64,000 nt of DNA from Oscillospiraceae bacterium (lineage in GTDB: Bacteria; Bacillota; Clostridia; Oscillospirales; CAG-272). Shown in pieces: positions 53,366 to 61,632 of the stretch; within the stretch, counting starts at the first letter, position 1, and the number at the start of each line of letters is the position of its first letter. The DNA is taken from positions 1-64,000 of the forward strand of contig SVTT01000002.1 in the NCBI GenBank assembly GCA_015063625.1. Direction: 5' to 3'. Made by a program: the position numbers and the translations under genes. Below the pieces are notes generated by a model that was given only the letters and a program-made list of their open reading frames with translations, did not search any database and was not told where the DNA came from.

Positions 53366-54351
53366 TTCATATCCTCACTTTCTAATCTTCGCGCATACGC
53401 GCGCTCATAGCCAAAGCCGACTCGCCATTGATATGTAACCAACAAATACGCAACATCCTTACGCAGCTTGTCGCCATCGGTCAGAACCAGATCACCGTCA
53501 AGCATATCATCCAGCTTCAGCTCCTGTGCCGCCTTCTTGAAGGCACCGCCAAACGAACACATGCGCCGGCCGGCTAAGGCACAAAAGAGATGATATACTA
53601 CATCATCGATCTGATCATTGGAGCCATGCAAAACGTCACACGATTTTACAGAATACTTTGCAACCTCAAGAACGGCTTTTTTGATGCTTGTATCGCCGTC
53701 TGTTCCATCCTTATCTTTTACAGTCCGAATATCTACTTGAGGATAATAATTAAGACCCATAGCAGATGCCCAAAGCTCAGCGAGCTCATCACGTTTGATA
53801 TAGGAATTCGATTTAAAATAACTTTTGTTTACTGCGAAAATACAGTGAAAATGAGGATGATACTCCCAACAGGGAGGATGATCCGGGGATCGAGTGATCT
53901 CGAGTGCCTTAAAATAGCCCTTGAATGCGCTTTTGATGCGCTTATAGTGACGAAGCAGTGAAAATGCATTTTGCATTTTATCAATGATGACCGACAACTC
54001 GTCAGCAGAGCAATTTCGCACGGTTAAGGTGACAAAGACATATCGGTATTGACCTTCTAAATGATCCATTACCTGAGAAACCTGACCGTAAATCTTTTTT
54101 GTGCGCCGCCAACTGCACATGGGGCAAAGCCGATCTTTGCAAAAATTAGCATGGTAAAGCTTAGGGGATTCCGAATAATCCTCGGGAATTCTCCAGCTGA
54201 GCTCCGTACCGCAATTGAGAACACGGAAAGATCTCTCTTGATATCCTAATCGCTTATAGGAATCGGAAAGAATTCCCGAATCAAAGTGTTTGTCATGAAA
54301 TTTGTCTGAGATCTCTTTCTCTATCTGTAAACAAGATTTTTGAAAATCCAT
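53362..54351 (-). CDS. Rolling-circle replication initiator (Rep_1-like, HUH)
   Basis: CKDRLCPMCSWRR, YVFVTLTVRN, HPHFHCIFAV, VAKYSVKS; ATGA overlap with int. Confidence 0.85.
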   Translation of the reverse strand: MDFQKSCLQIEKEISDKFHDKHFDSGILSDSYKRLGYQERSFRVLNCGTELSWRIPEDYSESPKLYHANFCKDRLCPMCSWRRTKKIYGQVSQVMDHLEGQYRYVFVTLTVRNCSADELSVIIDKMQNAFSLLRHYKRIKSAFKGYFKALEITRSPDHPPCWEYHPHFHCIFAVNKSYFKSNSYIKRDELAELWASAMGLNYYPQVDIRTVKDKDGTDGDTSIKKAVLEVAKYSVKSCDVLHGSNDQIDDVVYHLFCALAGRRMCSFGGAFKKAAQELKLDDMLDGDLVLTDGDKLRKDVAYLLVTYQWRVGFGYERAYARRLESEDMK

Positions 54352-54440
54352 ATTTTTTATACTCCTTCCTATAGGGGTATTAAATTATAAAGAAGGATTT
54401 TGTTAAAATAAATTCCAGTTGTTTCTATAGTATCGAGGGA

Positions 54441-54660
54441 AGGCAACGCGCGCGAGGCGCGCGAGGTGGCGCGCATGGCGCGCCGGCGCCGGAGCGGTGA
54501 AAACCCGCCATGCCCGCGCAAGCGCGGGGGCACGTCGGCTGGTTTTCACACTTTCCGGGCGCGTGGCAATTAGGACACGAGTCGGGAGAACTGCAAATGC
54601 CGCAATGCAGTACCCGCGCCGCAGCTTTCGCAATACAGGGTTATGCAGCAGGCAATTATG
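54441..54660. other. Hairpin-rich intergenic region: candidate replication origin/packaging signal
   Basis: ggcgcgc-atg-gcgcgcc (54468-54484); gtgaaaacc..ggttttcac (54497-54505/54541-54549) enclosing cccgcgc-aa-gcgcggg (54513-54528). Confidence 0.6.
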
Positions 54661-54703
54661 CGATCCGCTTCACTCTCGCATCGCCGTTCATCTTCGTAGC
54701 CGG

Positions 54704-55111
54704 TTAATTGATGTAAGCTTTAAAACCCAAAATCGTTAGCAAAGAATCAAGCAAAGAACCAAGTAGGACTAAGGCATCAACAACAAACGTCCACAGGATC
54801 TGCAGAATGACCCAAAGAGCTTTGCCGATAACAGTAACATAATTTTTGAAAAAAGAATCGATATTATCGATAAAATTATTACTCGAATCCCAGTTCCAAG
54901 CAAAATAACCTTGAAATTCACCGGAAGCGAAAAAAGAAATGTGTTCTGTCACATCGAACAGATTGAACGTTATGTGTTTCAGATGATCCAAGATCGAGCG
55001 AACGTCAACCGGGCCCGCACCGTTCACGGCACGGAAAAAAGCAACAATGATCAAATATGACGCAAGCACACCAAAAAGTTTTAAACCTCTTCGCCGCATC
55101 AAATCACCCAC
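54704..55111 (-). CDS. Provirus membrane protein
   Basis: Hydrophobic N- and C-terminal segments; overlaps neighbouring gene. Confidence 0.65.
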   Translation of the reverse strand: MGDLMRRRGLKLFGVLASYLIIVAFFRAVNGAGPVDVRSILDHLKHITFNLFDVTEHISFFASGEFQGYFAWNWDSSNNFIDNIDSFFKNYVTVIGKALWVILQILWTFVVDALVLLGSLLDSLLTILGFKAYIN

Positions 55112-56082
55112 TTATGTACTAAGATCAGTATAAGGCAGATCGACAAAAGCGAACCGACAAAAACTCGCATATCCATTCCGAGAATCTCAAAATGAAAAAG
55201 TGATTGGAATGCATTAACAGGTGCCTCAAGCAAAGCAGTGAAAAGAGAAGAAAAATCTCCTTTTTCGGCAATAAACATGCCTTCGACACGACCGTCATCA
55301 AATCCCTTACCATAACCCTCATTAAACCAATGATCGGTGATTTCGGTTTGGTTCATGTTAAGATAATCCGCAACACCTGCAGCGTAACCTTGTTGGTAAA
55401 GCTCGGCCGAAGCGTAAAGTGAAAATTCAAGAAGCAGATCCTGAGGTCGACCGACACGCAAAACGATCTCCTCGACGATTACAGGATAAAGCACATGCGG
55501 ATCCGAAATTACAAAATTGCGAAGTCCGCTGTCGCTAGCATCAAGTGAGTAAACTTTGCCCTCGGTGGTCGTTAAAGAGGCATATTGGATCTCTGAAGAG
55601 CCGGAGATCTTGATCGGCATACTGGCAAAATCAAATACACCTGAGCCACTCCATCTCAGCACAATCTCCACACGATCTACAAATGCCCAATCGGGATCTC
55701 CAAGATTGAGCATATGGACATTAACTTTATCCCACAAAGAGGAGAAAAAAACACCGCCAACCATCGAATTGGGCGAGAAAGTGCCAAGATCAGTAGCAAT
55801 TGACGGACCGTCCTTAGAAGTGTAAAGGACAGCACTGAAAGTGCAATAATCAAAAATCGAACCGGTCAAACCTGAAACCAATCCATAAAGTGCCTTCGCT
55901 TCTTCAAAAGCTGCTACATATCCTTCGCTATATCCTTTTTCATGACCTTCTTCATATCCTTGCCCAAGCCCGGCATTGTAACCTTGATCATACTCATCTG
56001 CAGAAACAGGTATCACAAATAAAGAGCTTACGGTCAGCAAGCAGAGGAAAAGCAAAAACAAACGCTTTTTCATAAAAGGCAC
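55099..56082 (-). CDS. Secreted/membrane-anchored protein with GYxxG repeats (minor virion/adsorption candidate)
   Basis: Signal peptide; YDQGYNAGLGQGYEEGHEKGYSEGY; C-terminal TM. Confidence 0.65.
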   Translation of the reverse strand: MPFMKKRLFLLFLCLLTVSSLFVIPVSADEYDQGYNAGLGQGYEEGHEKGYSEGYVAAFEEAKALYGLVSGLTGSIFDYCTFSAVLYTSKDGPSIATDLGTFSPNSMVGGVFFSSLWDKVNVHMLNLGDPDWAFVDRVEIVLRWSGSGVFDFASMPIKISGSSEIQYASLTTTEGKVYSLDASDSGLRNFVISDPHVLYPVIVEEIVLRVGRPQDLLLEFSLYASAELYQQGYAAGVADYLNMNQTEITDHWFNEGYGKGFDDGRVEGMFIAEKGDFSSLFTALLEAPVNAFQSLFHFEILGMDMRVFVGSLLSICLILILVHKWVI

Positions 56083-56088
56083 CTCCGA

Positions 56089-56862
56089 TCATCCCGAGGA
56101 TCCGAGTGATGTGATCCAGGATACCACCCACTTCAAAAGACCGATTGCAAGAGAAACACCGGCAAAGATGATCACGACGGCGCCGAAGGTGGAAAGAGCA
56201 AGCGTTTCACCGGAGCCGGTCAAAAAAATGTTGCGTGCCAGCGAGGAAAGACCGCTACCAACATTGGCAGCTATCCCGGAAATACCACCTACGACGATCG
56301 CAATGATCTCTCCTAACACGGGAATAAAAGAGGACGAGGAAGGATCAAAGGGCGGCGCTTCCGAGGGAACATCATCAACATCGGAAAAAGGCTGCCATGG
56401 GTCGCTCAGTTCCTTTGCGACTTTGGTAATGTTCAAAGCAACATAAGGCTCCGTTACAACAAAACGACGCGTGGAAGAAAGATCATCCGGCATTAAAAAA
56501 CCGATAGATATGTACTTTGAAGCGCAATAACCGCTCGTTAAAGAACACAAAATGCCGTCAGACTCATGTCCATAGAAAAAAGGATCGCAATAGGGAACTA
56601 TTGATTCAGATTCAAAACAACATACCTCCAAAACCTCTACATAACCTGTAGGCACTTCTTTTGGATAACAGAACGTTAAAATGCCATATTTCTCCATATA
56701 GCAGTAAGCACCTTCATACGGATCCACAAGAGATGCCTTTAAGTCAGCATAGGTCAAATCATTCGGAACTTCCGAATAATGCATTTCTGCCGAAACACCG
56801 ATTGCAAGTATCGATGCCAGAAGAAGAGCCAAAAGCATAACTCCCCAAATTTTTTTTACCAC
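56089..56862 (-). CDS. Secreted protein with coat-like C-terminal domain (pIII-like candidate)
   Basis: Signal peptide, Cys-containing ectodomain, Pro/Ser linker, C-terminus ~59% identical to the 79-aa protein at 58093-58332. Confidence 0.7.
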   Translation of the reverse strand: MVKKIWGVMLLALLLASILAIGVSAEMHYSEVPNDLTYADLKASLVDPYEGAYCYMEKYGILTFCYPKEVPTGYVEVLEVCCFESESIVPYCDPFFYGHESDGILCSLTSGYCASKYISIGFLMPDDLSSTRRFVVTEPYVALNITKVAKELSDPWQPFSDVDDVPSEAPPFDPSSSSFIPVLGEIIAIVVGGISGIAANVGSGLSSLARNIFLTGSGETLALSTFGAVVIIFAGVSLAIGLLKWVVSWITSLGSSG

Positions 56863-57197
56863 TTCTTACCTCCTGCAAAATTAGCACACCTCTCGACAAG
56901 AGCATGCGCGAACCGGGGGATAAACACCACCACGTCAAACAGGCAATGTGCGACCTCAACAACAACCAGATAAGAGAGATATCCGGAAAGGACAAGCTCA
57001 CTGTCAAAGGCGGTTTGCCACACGTTATCAAGAATGCTTTTGATAAAATCAAACGAGAAATTCTCGTTGATATAGGTGAAAAGCGCAGGCGCAGATCCTA
57101 CACGCCAAAACGCAACAACGTAACCGAGCAGGGGAGCCATCCAGACAATGCCCCACAAGACGGTATCAAGATTCATTTTGTTTTTTGCCATCATCAA
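56856..57197 (-). CDS. Small multi-TM protein (pVI-like candidate)
   Basis: Hydrophobic segments; between pIII-like and Zot-like genes. Confidence 0.55.
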   Translation of the reverse strand: MMMAKNKMNLDTVLWGIVWMAPLLGYVVAFWRVGSAPALFTYINENFSFDFIKSILDNVWQTAFDSELVLSGYLSYLVVVEVAHCLFDVVVFIPRFAHALVERCANFAGGKKW

Positions 57198-58080
57198 GAA
57201 ACTCCTTGGGAATAGATTGATAGTTGCGGAAGGTTACGATTTTGCAAGCCTTCTTGTCACCGAATCGAAAAACAGGCACGGTGCGATCTACCACAGGTAG
57301 ATGATCGGTGAGGACAGAGTAGCAATAGCAATCGAACAGCTTCCAGACCTTTTTCGGAATGATCACCAGGCGTAGCGTTTCCTCCACGTCATCCTCAAAG
57401 GTGTTAACGGCGCTGTTGTCCTCGGAAAACTTCAGCTCACGTACCCAGGATAGCATGAAGAAAGGGATCTTCAACGAATGGTGAATGTAAAAATACGAGG
57501 AAAGGCAGCGCTTTACCGCATAGTGATTGTCCATAATGGACTGTGTATCATAGAAGATATAGCCGCCTTTGGTTTCATGTGCAATCAGCTTGTTCAGCAG
57601 TAGCATCTCCTCGTTAATAAGAGGATCCTTGATTGCTTGAGAATCCGCTACCAGGGAAGACTCACAGACGTAGATTACGCTGCCATAGCGGAATCGCTCG
57701 GTGCGCTGGATGAGCGAGCGTGTCAGCGGCACAAAGTTTTTTACAGCGATCGGAATGTTACTATAAAAAAGGGGCTTTTCGCGCTTTTTCATGCGGCGGA
57801 ACGGGCCGAGGGGGATCCAATGGAATACGGGATAAATGAAATAATTGCAAATATAATATTTTCGCAGCTGCCGCCAATACTGTCGGACGGCAAGCCAAAC
57901 AGTCATGGTCGATTTTCCTGTTTTCACACCTCCGGTGATCAGCACCATATTACCGAACTTGGGGATCTTCAAAATTCGGGAAACCAGGAAAGCGATCACG
58001 ACCAGGACGATCAGAACGATCCAAACGATAAAATCACCTCCAAAGTGTAAAAACGGCATGGCGCTTTGCCATGCCGTCAA
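57166..58080 (-). CDS. Zot/pI-like phage assembly ATPase
   Basis: N-terminal TM; MVLITGGVKTGKSTMTVWLA Walker A; GYIFYDTQSIMD. Confidence 0.7.
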   Translation of the reverse strand: MTAWQSAMPFLHFGGDFIVWIVLIVLVVIAFLVSRILKIPKFGNMVLITGGVKTGKSTMTVWLAVRQYWRQLRKYYICNYFIYPVFHWIPLGPFRRMKKREKPLFYSNIPIAVKNFVPLTRSLIQRTERFRYGSVIYVCESSLVADSQAIKDPLINEEMLLLNKLIAHETKGGYIFYDTQSIMDNHYAVKRCLSSYFYIHHSLKIPFFMLSWVRELKFSEDNSAVNTFEDDVEETLRLVIIPKKVWKLFDCYCYSVLTDHLPVVDRTVPVFRFGDKKACKIVTFRNYQSIPKEFLDDGKKQNES

Positions 58081-58092
58081 TGAACGATATCG

Positions 58093-58332
58093 TCAATTGG
58101 AGGCTCCCAAACTGGTAACCCAATTGACAACCCACCGAGAAAGACCGATGGCGAGAGAAACACCGGCAAAAACAACCACAACGCCACCAAAGATCGAAAG
58201 CTTAGTGGAATCACCGGTCGTATCGATGAAGATCTGCTGCACAAGGTTACTCAGGCCACTGCCAATGCCACTGGCAATACCGGTGATACCTGCCGTAAGA
58301 AGGGCAATGATCTCCTGCAAGATATTGGTCAT
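58093..58332 (-). CDS. Putative major coat-like small membrane protein (79 aa)
   Basis: Two hydrophobic helices; next to Zot-like gene; duplicated domain at 56089-56862. Confidence 0.65.
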   Translation of the reverse strand: MTNILQEIIALLTAGITGIASGIGSGLSNLVQQIFIDTTGDSTKLSIFGGVVVVFAGVSLAIGLSRWVVNWVTSLGASN

Positions 58333-58380
58333 TCAGTATTCTCCTTTCCCACGGAAACGAGAATAAAGAAGCCGTTAGCT

Positions 58381-58548
58381 TTACAGATCTGTGCGGTTCT
58401 CATCCTCCTCTCCGTCGTTATTTTGTTTATCGACAGCCCGTGCCGCGCGCTTACGGGCAATCAACTCCTTGGCGATCATGATTACTGTGCCGAAAACGAA
58501 GGAGCACAGAAATATGACGATCACAAAACCGATCAACTTCCCAATCAT
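58381..58548 (-). CDS. 55-aa single-TM protein (absent from the supplied ORF track)
   Basis: MIGKLIGFVIVIFLCSFVFGTVIMIAKELIARKRAARAVDKQNNDGEEDENRTDL; RBS gaggtgaagga; start/stop overlap with upstream ORF. Confidence 0.75.
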   Translation of the reverse strand: MIGKLIGFVIVIFLCSFVFGTVIMIAKELIARKRAARAVDKQNNDGEEDENRTDL

Positions 58549-58859
58549 TCCTTCACCTCACTGACGGGCGCCGGCATAATGCACTTGACGTACATCTTTG
58601 CGCGACCGTTCTCATCCGTCTTGACATCCATGTCATGCAATACGAAGCAGGGACGCTTCAGAAGTACCTCGAGAGATTCAGCGCCGATGATCTGAAGATC
58701 TGCAGCACGTGCAGTCTGGATCAAGGGCTTGACACCGGAAACGTCCTTGTCCTCATCCGATTCAAAGAACAGATCGTAATTATCCCACTTGATCAGCTCT
58801 CCGGTATCCTTGTTAACCATCTGACCGACCTTTCGTTTGAAACCTACCAACACGACCAT
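58545..58859 (-). CDS. 104-aa provirus protein, possible ssDNA-binding (pV-like) protein
   Basis: MVVLVGFKRKVGQMVNKDTGELIKWDNYDLFFES; position in module; no motif proof. Confidence 0.5.
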   Translation of the reverse strand: MVVLVGFKRKVGQMVNKDTGELIKWDNYDLFFESDEDKDVSGVKPLIQTARAADLQIIGAESLEVLLKRPCFVLHDMDVKTDENGRAKMYVKCIMPAPVSEVKE

Positions 58860-58969
58860 TTTTGAACTTTCTTCCCTTATCCCTGGGAGCAAGGTTATGT
58901 GATCAGAAAAGGGCACCGGGAAGAGAAGAAACCGAAAAAAAGCAAAACGGTCGTATGAACCGGTGCCCA

Positions 58970-59039
58970 TGGTGGAGATTATAGGAATCGAACCTATTCT
59001 TGCACGAGTGATCAACCCGCACCGGCTGCCAGCATCTCC
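58970..59039 (-). tRNA. tRNA-like sequence in provirus (possibly tRNA-Ile-like GAT or pseudo-tRNA)
   Basis: GGAGATG..GCGGG TTGATCA CTCGT..ATAGG TTCGATT CCTAT AATCTCC A CCA; short/aberrant D arm. Confidence 0.5.
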
Positions 59040-59067
59040 ATAAATGACCGCCCCGCAGGGCGGTGGA

Positions 59068-59265
59068 TTATACGTTTTGGATCTGCTTGACGCAGATCTT
59101 GATCAGATCAGCGATCTTGCTCTTGTCGGATTCATGCACGTGACAAATACACTTGCCACAGTCTTGCGAATATCCGCAATAGGTGTTCTTGAGCTGACAG
59201 CCGGGCTCCCAGGCTTGTCCACCGTTTACCCAGTGGAAAAAGATGCAGCCGTTAGTCTCGAGCAT
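59068..59265 (-). CDS. Small Cys-rich provirus protein (65 aa)
   Basis: MLETNGCIFFHWVNGGQAWEPGCQLKNTYCGYSQDCGKCICHVHES; overlaps upstream CDS by 14 bp. Confidence 0.6.
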   Translation of the reverse strand: MLETNGCIFFHWVNGGQAWEPGCQLKNTYCGYSQDCGKCICHVHESDKSKIADLIKICVKQIQNV

Positions 59266-59665
59266 TGCACTGCACCCCCACAAAACGACAATCAGTAAAC
59301 GCGGTGCACATTTTTCGAACAAAATCTTGATAGAATGCCGGCTCACACGGTACCACATAGATCTCACCGTCATCCAAACGCTGATAACGACCGAGCAGCG
59401 CATCACCAACAATGCAATCTACACCGGAAGCATACATAAGCGAACCAGGATTATTTACACGGTCTTCCCAACCGTCCTTGAGCTTACCGCACTCGTCGAT
59501 CAACAAGCACAGATCCACACCAAAGAAATGAACATGCACAAACTCAATCCAATCAACGTCGAGTTCACGAAACGCCGCATTTAGGAACGCGCCATCAGAG
59601 CGCGAATCCGGGAGATCCACGTACCTCATTTCTCCCGTGTAGGAGATCTTCAACCATTTTGCCAT
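59252..59665 (-). CDS. Provirus protein, DUF3846-like
   Basis: NNPGSLMYASGVDCIVGDALLGRYQRLDDGEIYVVP; start after gaggaaaaagaaa. Confidence 0.5.
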   Translation of the reverse strand: MAKWLKISYTGEMRYVDLPDSRSDGAFLNAAFRELDVDWIEFVHVHFFGVDLCLLIDECGKLKDGWEDRVNNPGSLMYASGVDCIVGDALLGRYQRLDDGEIYVVPCEPAFYQDFVRKMCTAFTDCRFVGVQCNARD

Positions 59666-59912
59666 TTTCTTTTTCCTCTCTTTTTTGTTTTTCTCCGTCT
59701 TTCCGGAGTGCCAGGCACAATTTTTACCAGACGATGTACCGAACGTGGGTCCTTCTACGCACTTGCACAGCGGATGCTGGCCGTGCAAATGGGAGCTTCA
59801 CTTTTCGCAGGAAGTGCGCCGGATCTCTTCGCCGGAAGCCACCAACAAATTTAACGACGTTCTTGGGTAGTCATATGGTTTACCGGACTTTTAGAAGCTG
59901 CCGGGTACACCT

Positions 59913-60233
59913 TCAATGTTTGAGATTCTGCACATATGCTTGAGCCACTAAATCATTAAGCATATTCATAATTTCATGATCCTTGTATCCCAATTTGGTG
60001 CAAATTAACACATACTCATGAAAATCCGTAATCTCATCAAATAAGCAATGTTCAAAAGCTGTTTTGCAAAAATCGATAATGTACTTTTCCAAATACGCTT
60101 TGCGTTCACTATACTTTGCTATTTCACGCTTCCTGGTCAACAAACTCACAAAAACAGCACAAAGACAAATAAAGCAAAGACAAGCTAAAAAGCAACCTGC
60201 AGCAATCAATCCTCCGCATTCTTCACACATCAC
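59913..60233 (-). CDS. Provirus small membrane protein
   Basis: N-terminal hydrophobic Cys-rich segment. Confidence 0.55.
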   Translation of the reverse strand: MMCEECGGLIAAGCFLACLCFICLCAVFVSLLTRKREIAKYSERKAYLEKYIIDFCKTAFEHCLFDEITDFHEYVLICTKLGYKDHEIMNMLNDLVAQAYVQNLKH

Positions 60234-60242
60234 TTGACCTCC

Positions 60243-60413
60243 TTAATACGGATCGTAACCGTGGAGTTCATAATCTGCCACGGTACCGGACACGATCGCG
60301 CCACACCATTGGCAAATGCCATAGTCATTGGCCTCGGCTCTGCAGGAATGCGCATCAGGATCCTGCTCTTGCTCCGCTACCACGGAGCGCTTCAATAAAT
60401 CTGTTGCTTTCAT
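60243..60413 (-). CDS. 56-aa provirus early protein with CxxC
   Basis: MKATDLLKRSVVAEQEQDPDAHSCRAEANDYGICQWCGAIV; RBS gagaggaaaaat; first gene leftward from operators. Confidence 0.6.
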   Translation of the reverse strand: MKATDLLKRSVVAEQEQDPDAHSCRAEANDYGICQWCGAIVSGTVADYELHGYDPY

Positions 60414-60434
60414 ATTTTTCCTCTCTTTCTCAAA

Positions 60435-60501
60435 ACATGAAATCATGTTTCTGTAAATCAATATAACATGAAATCATGTTTTTGTCAACATGAAATTATG
60501 T
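60435..60501. promoter_or_regulatory. Three palindromic operators acatga-aa-t(c/t)atgt
   Basis: 60435-60448, 60466-60479, 60488-60501 in the divergent intergenic region. Confidence 0.85.
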
Positions 60502-60537
60502 TTTTGTTATATAATTTTCAAAAATAGAGAGGTTGAA

Positions 60538-60840
60538 ATGGCAGAAAAGACATATGGGAGGATCAAGGATCTGCGCGTGGATCATGATCTCACACAAAAG
60601 CAAGTAGCTGAACGATTGGGGTTATACCTTACTCAATATCAAGTCTACGAACGTGGAGATGTAGGCAAAATACCGATTGATTTTTTCATAGATCTCGCCA
60701 AGCTCTACAACATCTCCATAGACTATCTCGCAGGTCTTACAAATAGACCAAGAACACTCGACGGTAAACCCTACACGATAAGCAAAAATATTACTATAAA
60801 CCATATCGGCGATGGTAACAATATCAACATTAAAAATTGA
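60538..60840 (+). CDS. XRE-family phage repressor-like regulator
   Basis: RIKDLRVDHDLTQKQVAERLGLYLTQYQVYERG; ATG after agagagg. Confidence 0.88.
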   Translation: MAEKTYGRIKDLRVDHDLTQKQVAERLGLYLTQYQVYERGDVGKIPIDFFIDLAKLYNISIDYLAGLTNRPRTLDGKPYTISKNITINHIGDGNNINIKN

Positions 60841-60849
60841 GGTGCAAAA

Positions 60850-61593
60850 ATGAGGTTCTTTCTCGAAGTGATGAAAGAGTTTGCCCCCTTGTTCGTAGGG
60901 ATCCTAATCGTTTTCGGTTTGGTATGTATACTTTACCTCATCCGAAAGTGCTATGTTAAAACAAGATCCGCCGGCGCGACAACAGCACTAACAACATACA
61001 CTGAAAGGGCAACGACAACGGCAAAGAAAAGAAAAAAAGAAGCAACCGGACTTGATGCTCTGATCTATTTGATCAAGCTCATATTCAAAGCAATTTGGTG
61101 GATCATCACGCTGCCTTACAGAGTCGTAAAATTCTTCATCAATCGCGAAAAGCCCAAAGAAGAAAAATGCGTTGCCTATGCTCCTGCAACAGCAACAGAG
61201 CCGGTCTACAAACGCAAATACTTACTTACAAAGCACGAATGGGATTTTTACAAGCATCTGAAACCGATTGCCGACAAGCTGGGGCTTGCAGTTCTGGCGA
61301 AGATCCGCATGGCAGACCTGGTGGAAACAGTGGCAGATACCAATAGCGAATATTATAGGGGCTTCGGCAAGGTGAAAGCCAAGCATGTTGATTTTGCACT
61401 GGCTCGCCCCGAAAACCTTTACATTGAGCTTCTGATCGAGCTTGACGACAGCTCACACACAGAAGGAAACGAACGCGACGCTTTCGTGGAATCGGTCTAC
61501 GCAGCCGTTGGCTACAAGCTGCTCCGTATCAGAAACGAAATCGGTCTTGAAGACAATATCAGAACAGCCCTCGGCGTCAAAGTCGTCGGATAA
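60850..61593 (+). CDS. Membrane-anchored DUF2726 domain protein
   Basis: N-terminal TM; YLLTKHEWDFYKHLKPIADKLGLAVLAKIRMADLV..HVDFALARPENLYIELLIELDDSSH. Confidence 0.75.
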   Translation: MRFFLEVMKEFAPLFVGILIVFGLVCILYLIRKCYVKTRSAGATTALTTYTERATTTAKKRKKEATGLDALIYLIKLIFKAIWWIITLPYRVVKFFINREKPKEEKCVAYAPATATEPVYKRKYLLTKHEWDFYKHLKPIADKLGLAVLAKIRMADLVETVADTNSEYYRGFGKVKAKHVDFALARPENLYIELLIELDDSSHTEGNERDAFVESVYAAVGYKLLRIRNEIGLEDNIRTALGVKVVG

Positions 61594-61622
61594 AAAAGAG
61601 CAGGGAGATCTCCCTGCTTTTT
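61593..61622 (+). terminator. Terminator after DUF2726 gene
   Basis: agcagggagatctccctgctttttt. Confidence 0.85.
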
Positions 61623-61632
61623 TGGTATCAAT

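Noticed and set aside
59659-59943. 94-aa plus-strand ORF in provirus
   Set aside because: Opposite to the operon direction, no start context or domain; the region is probably leader or untranslated sequence.
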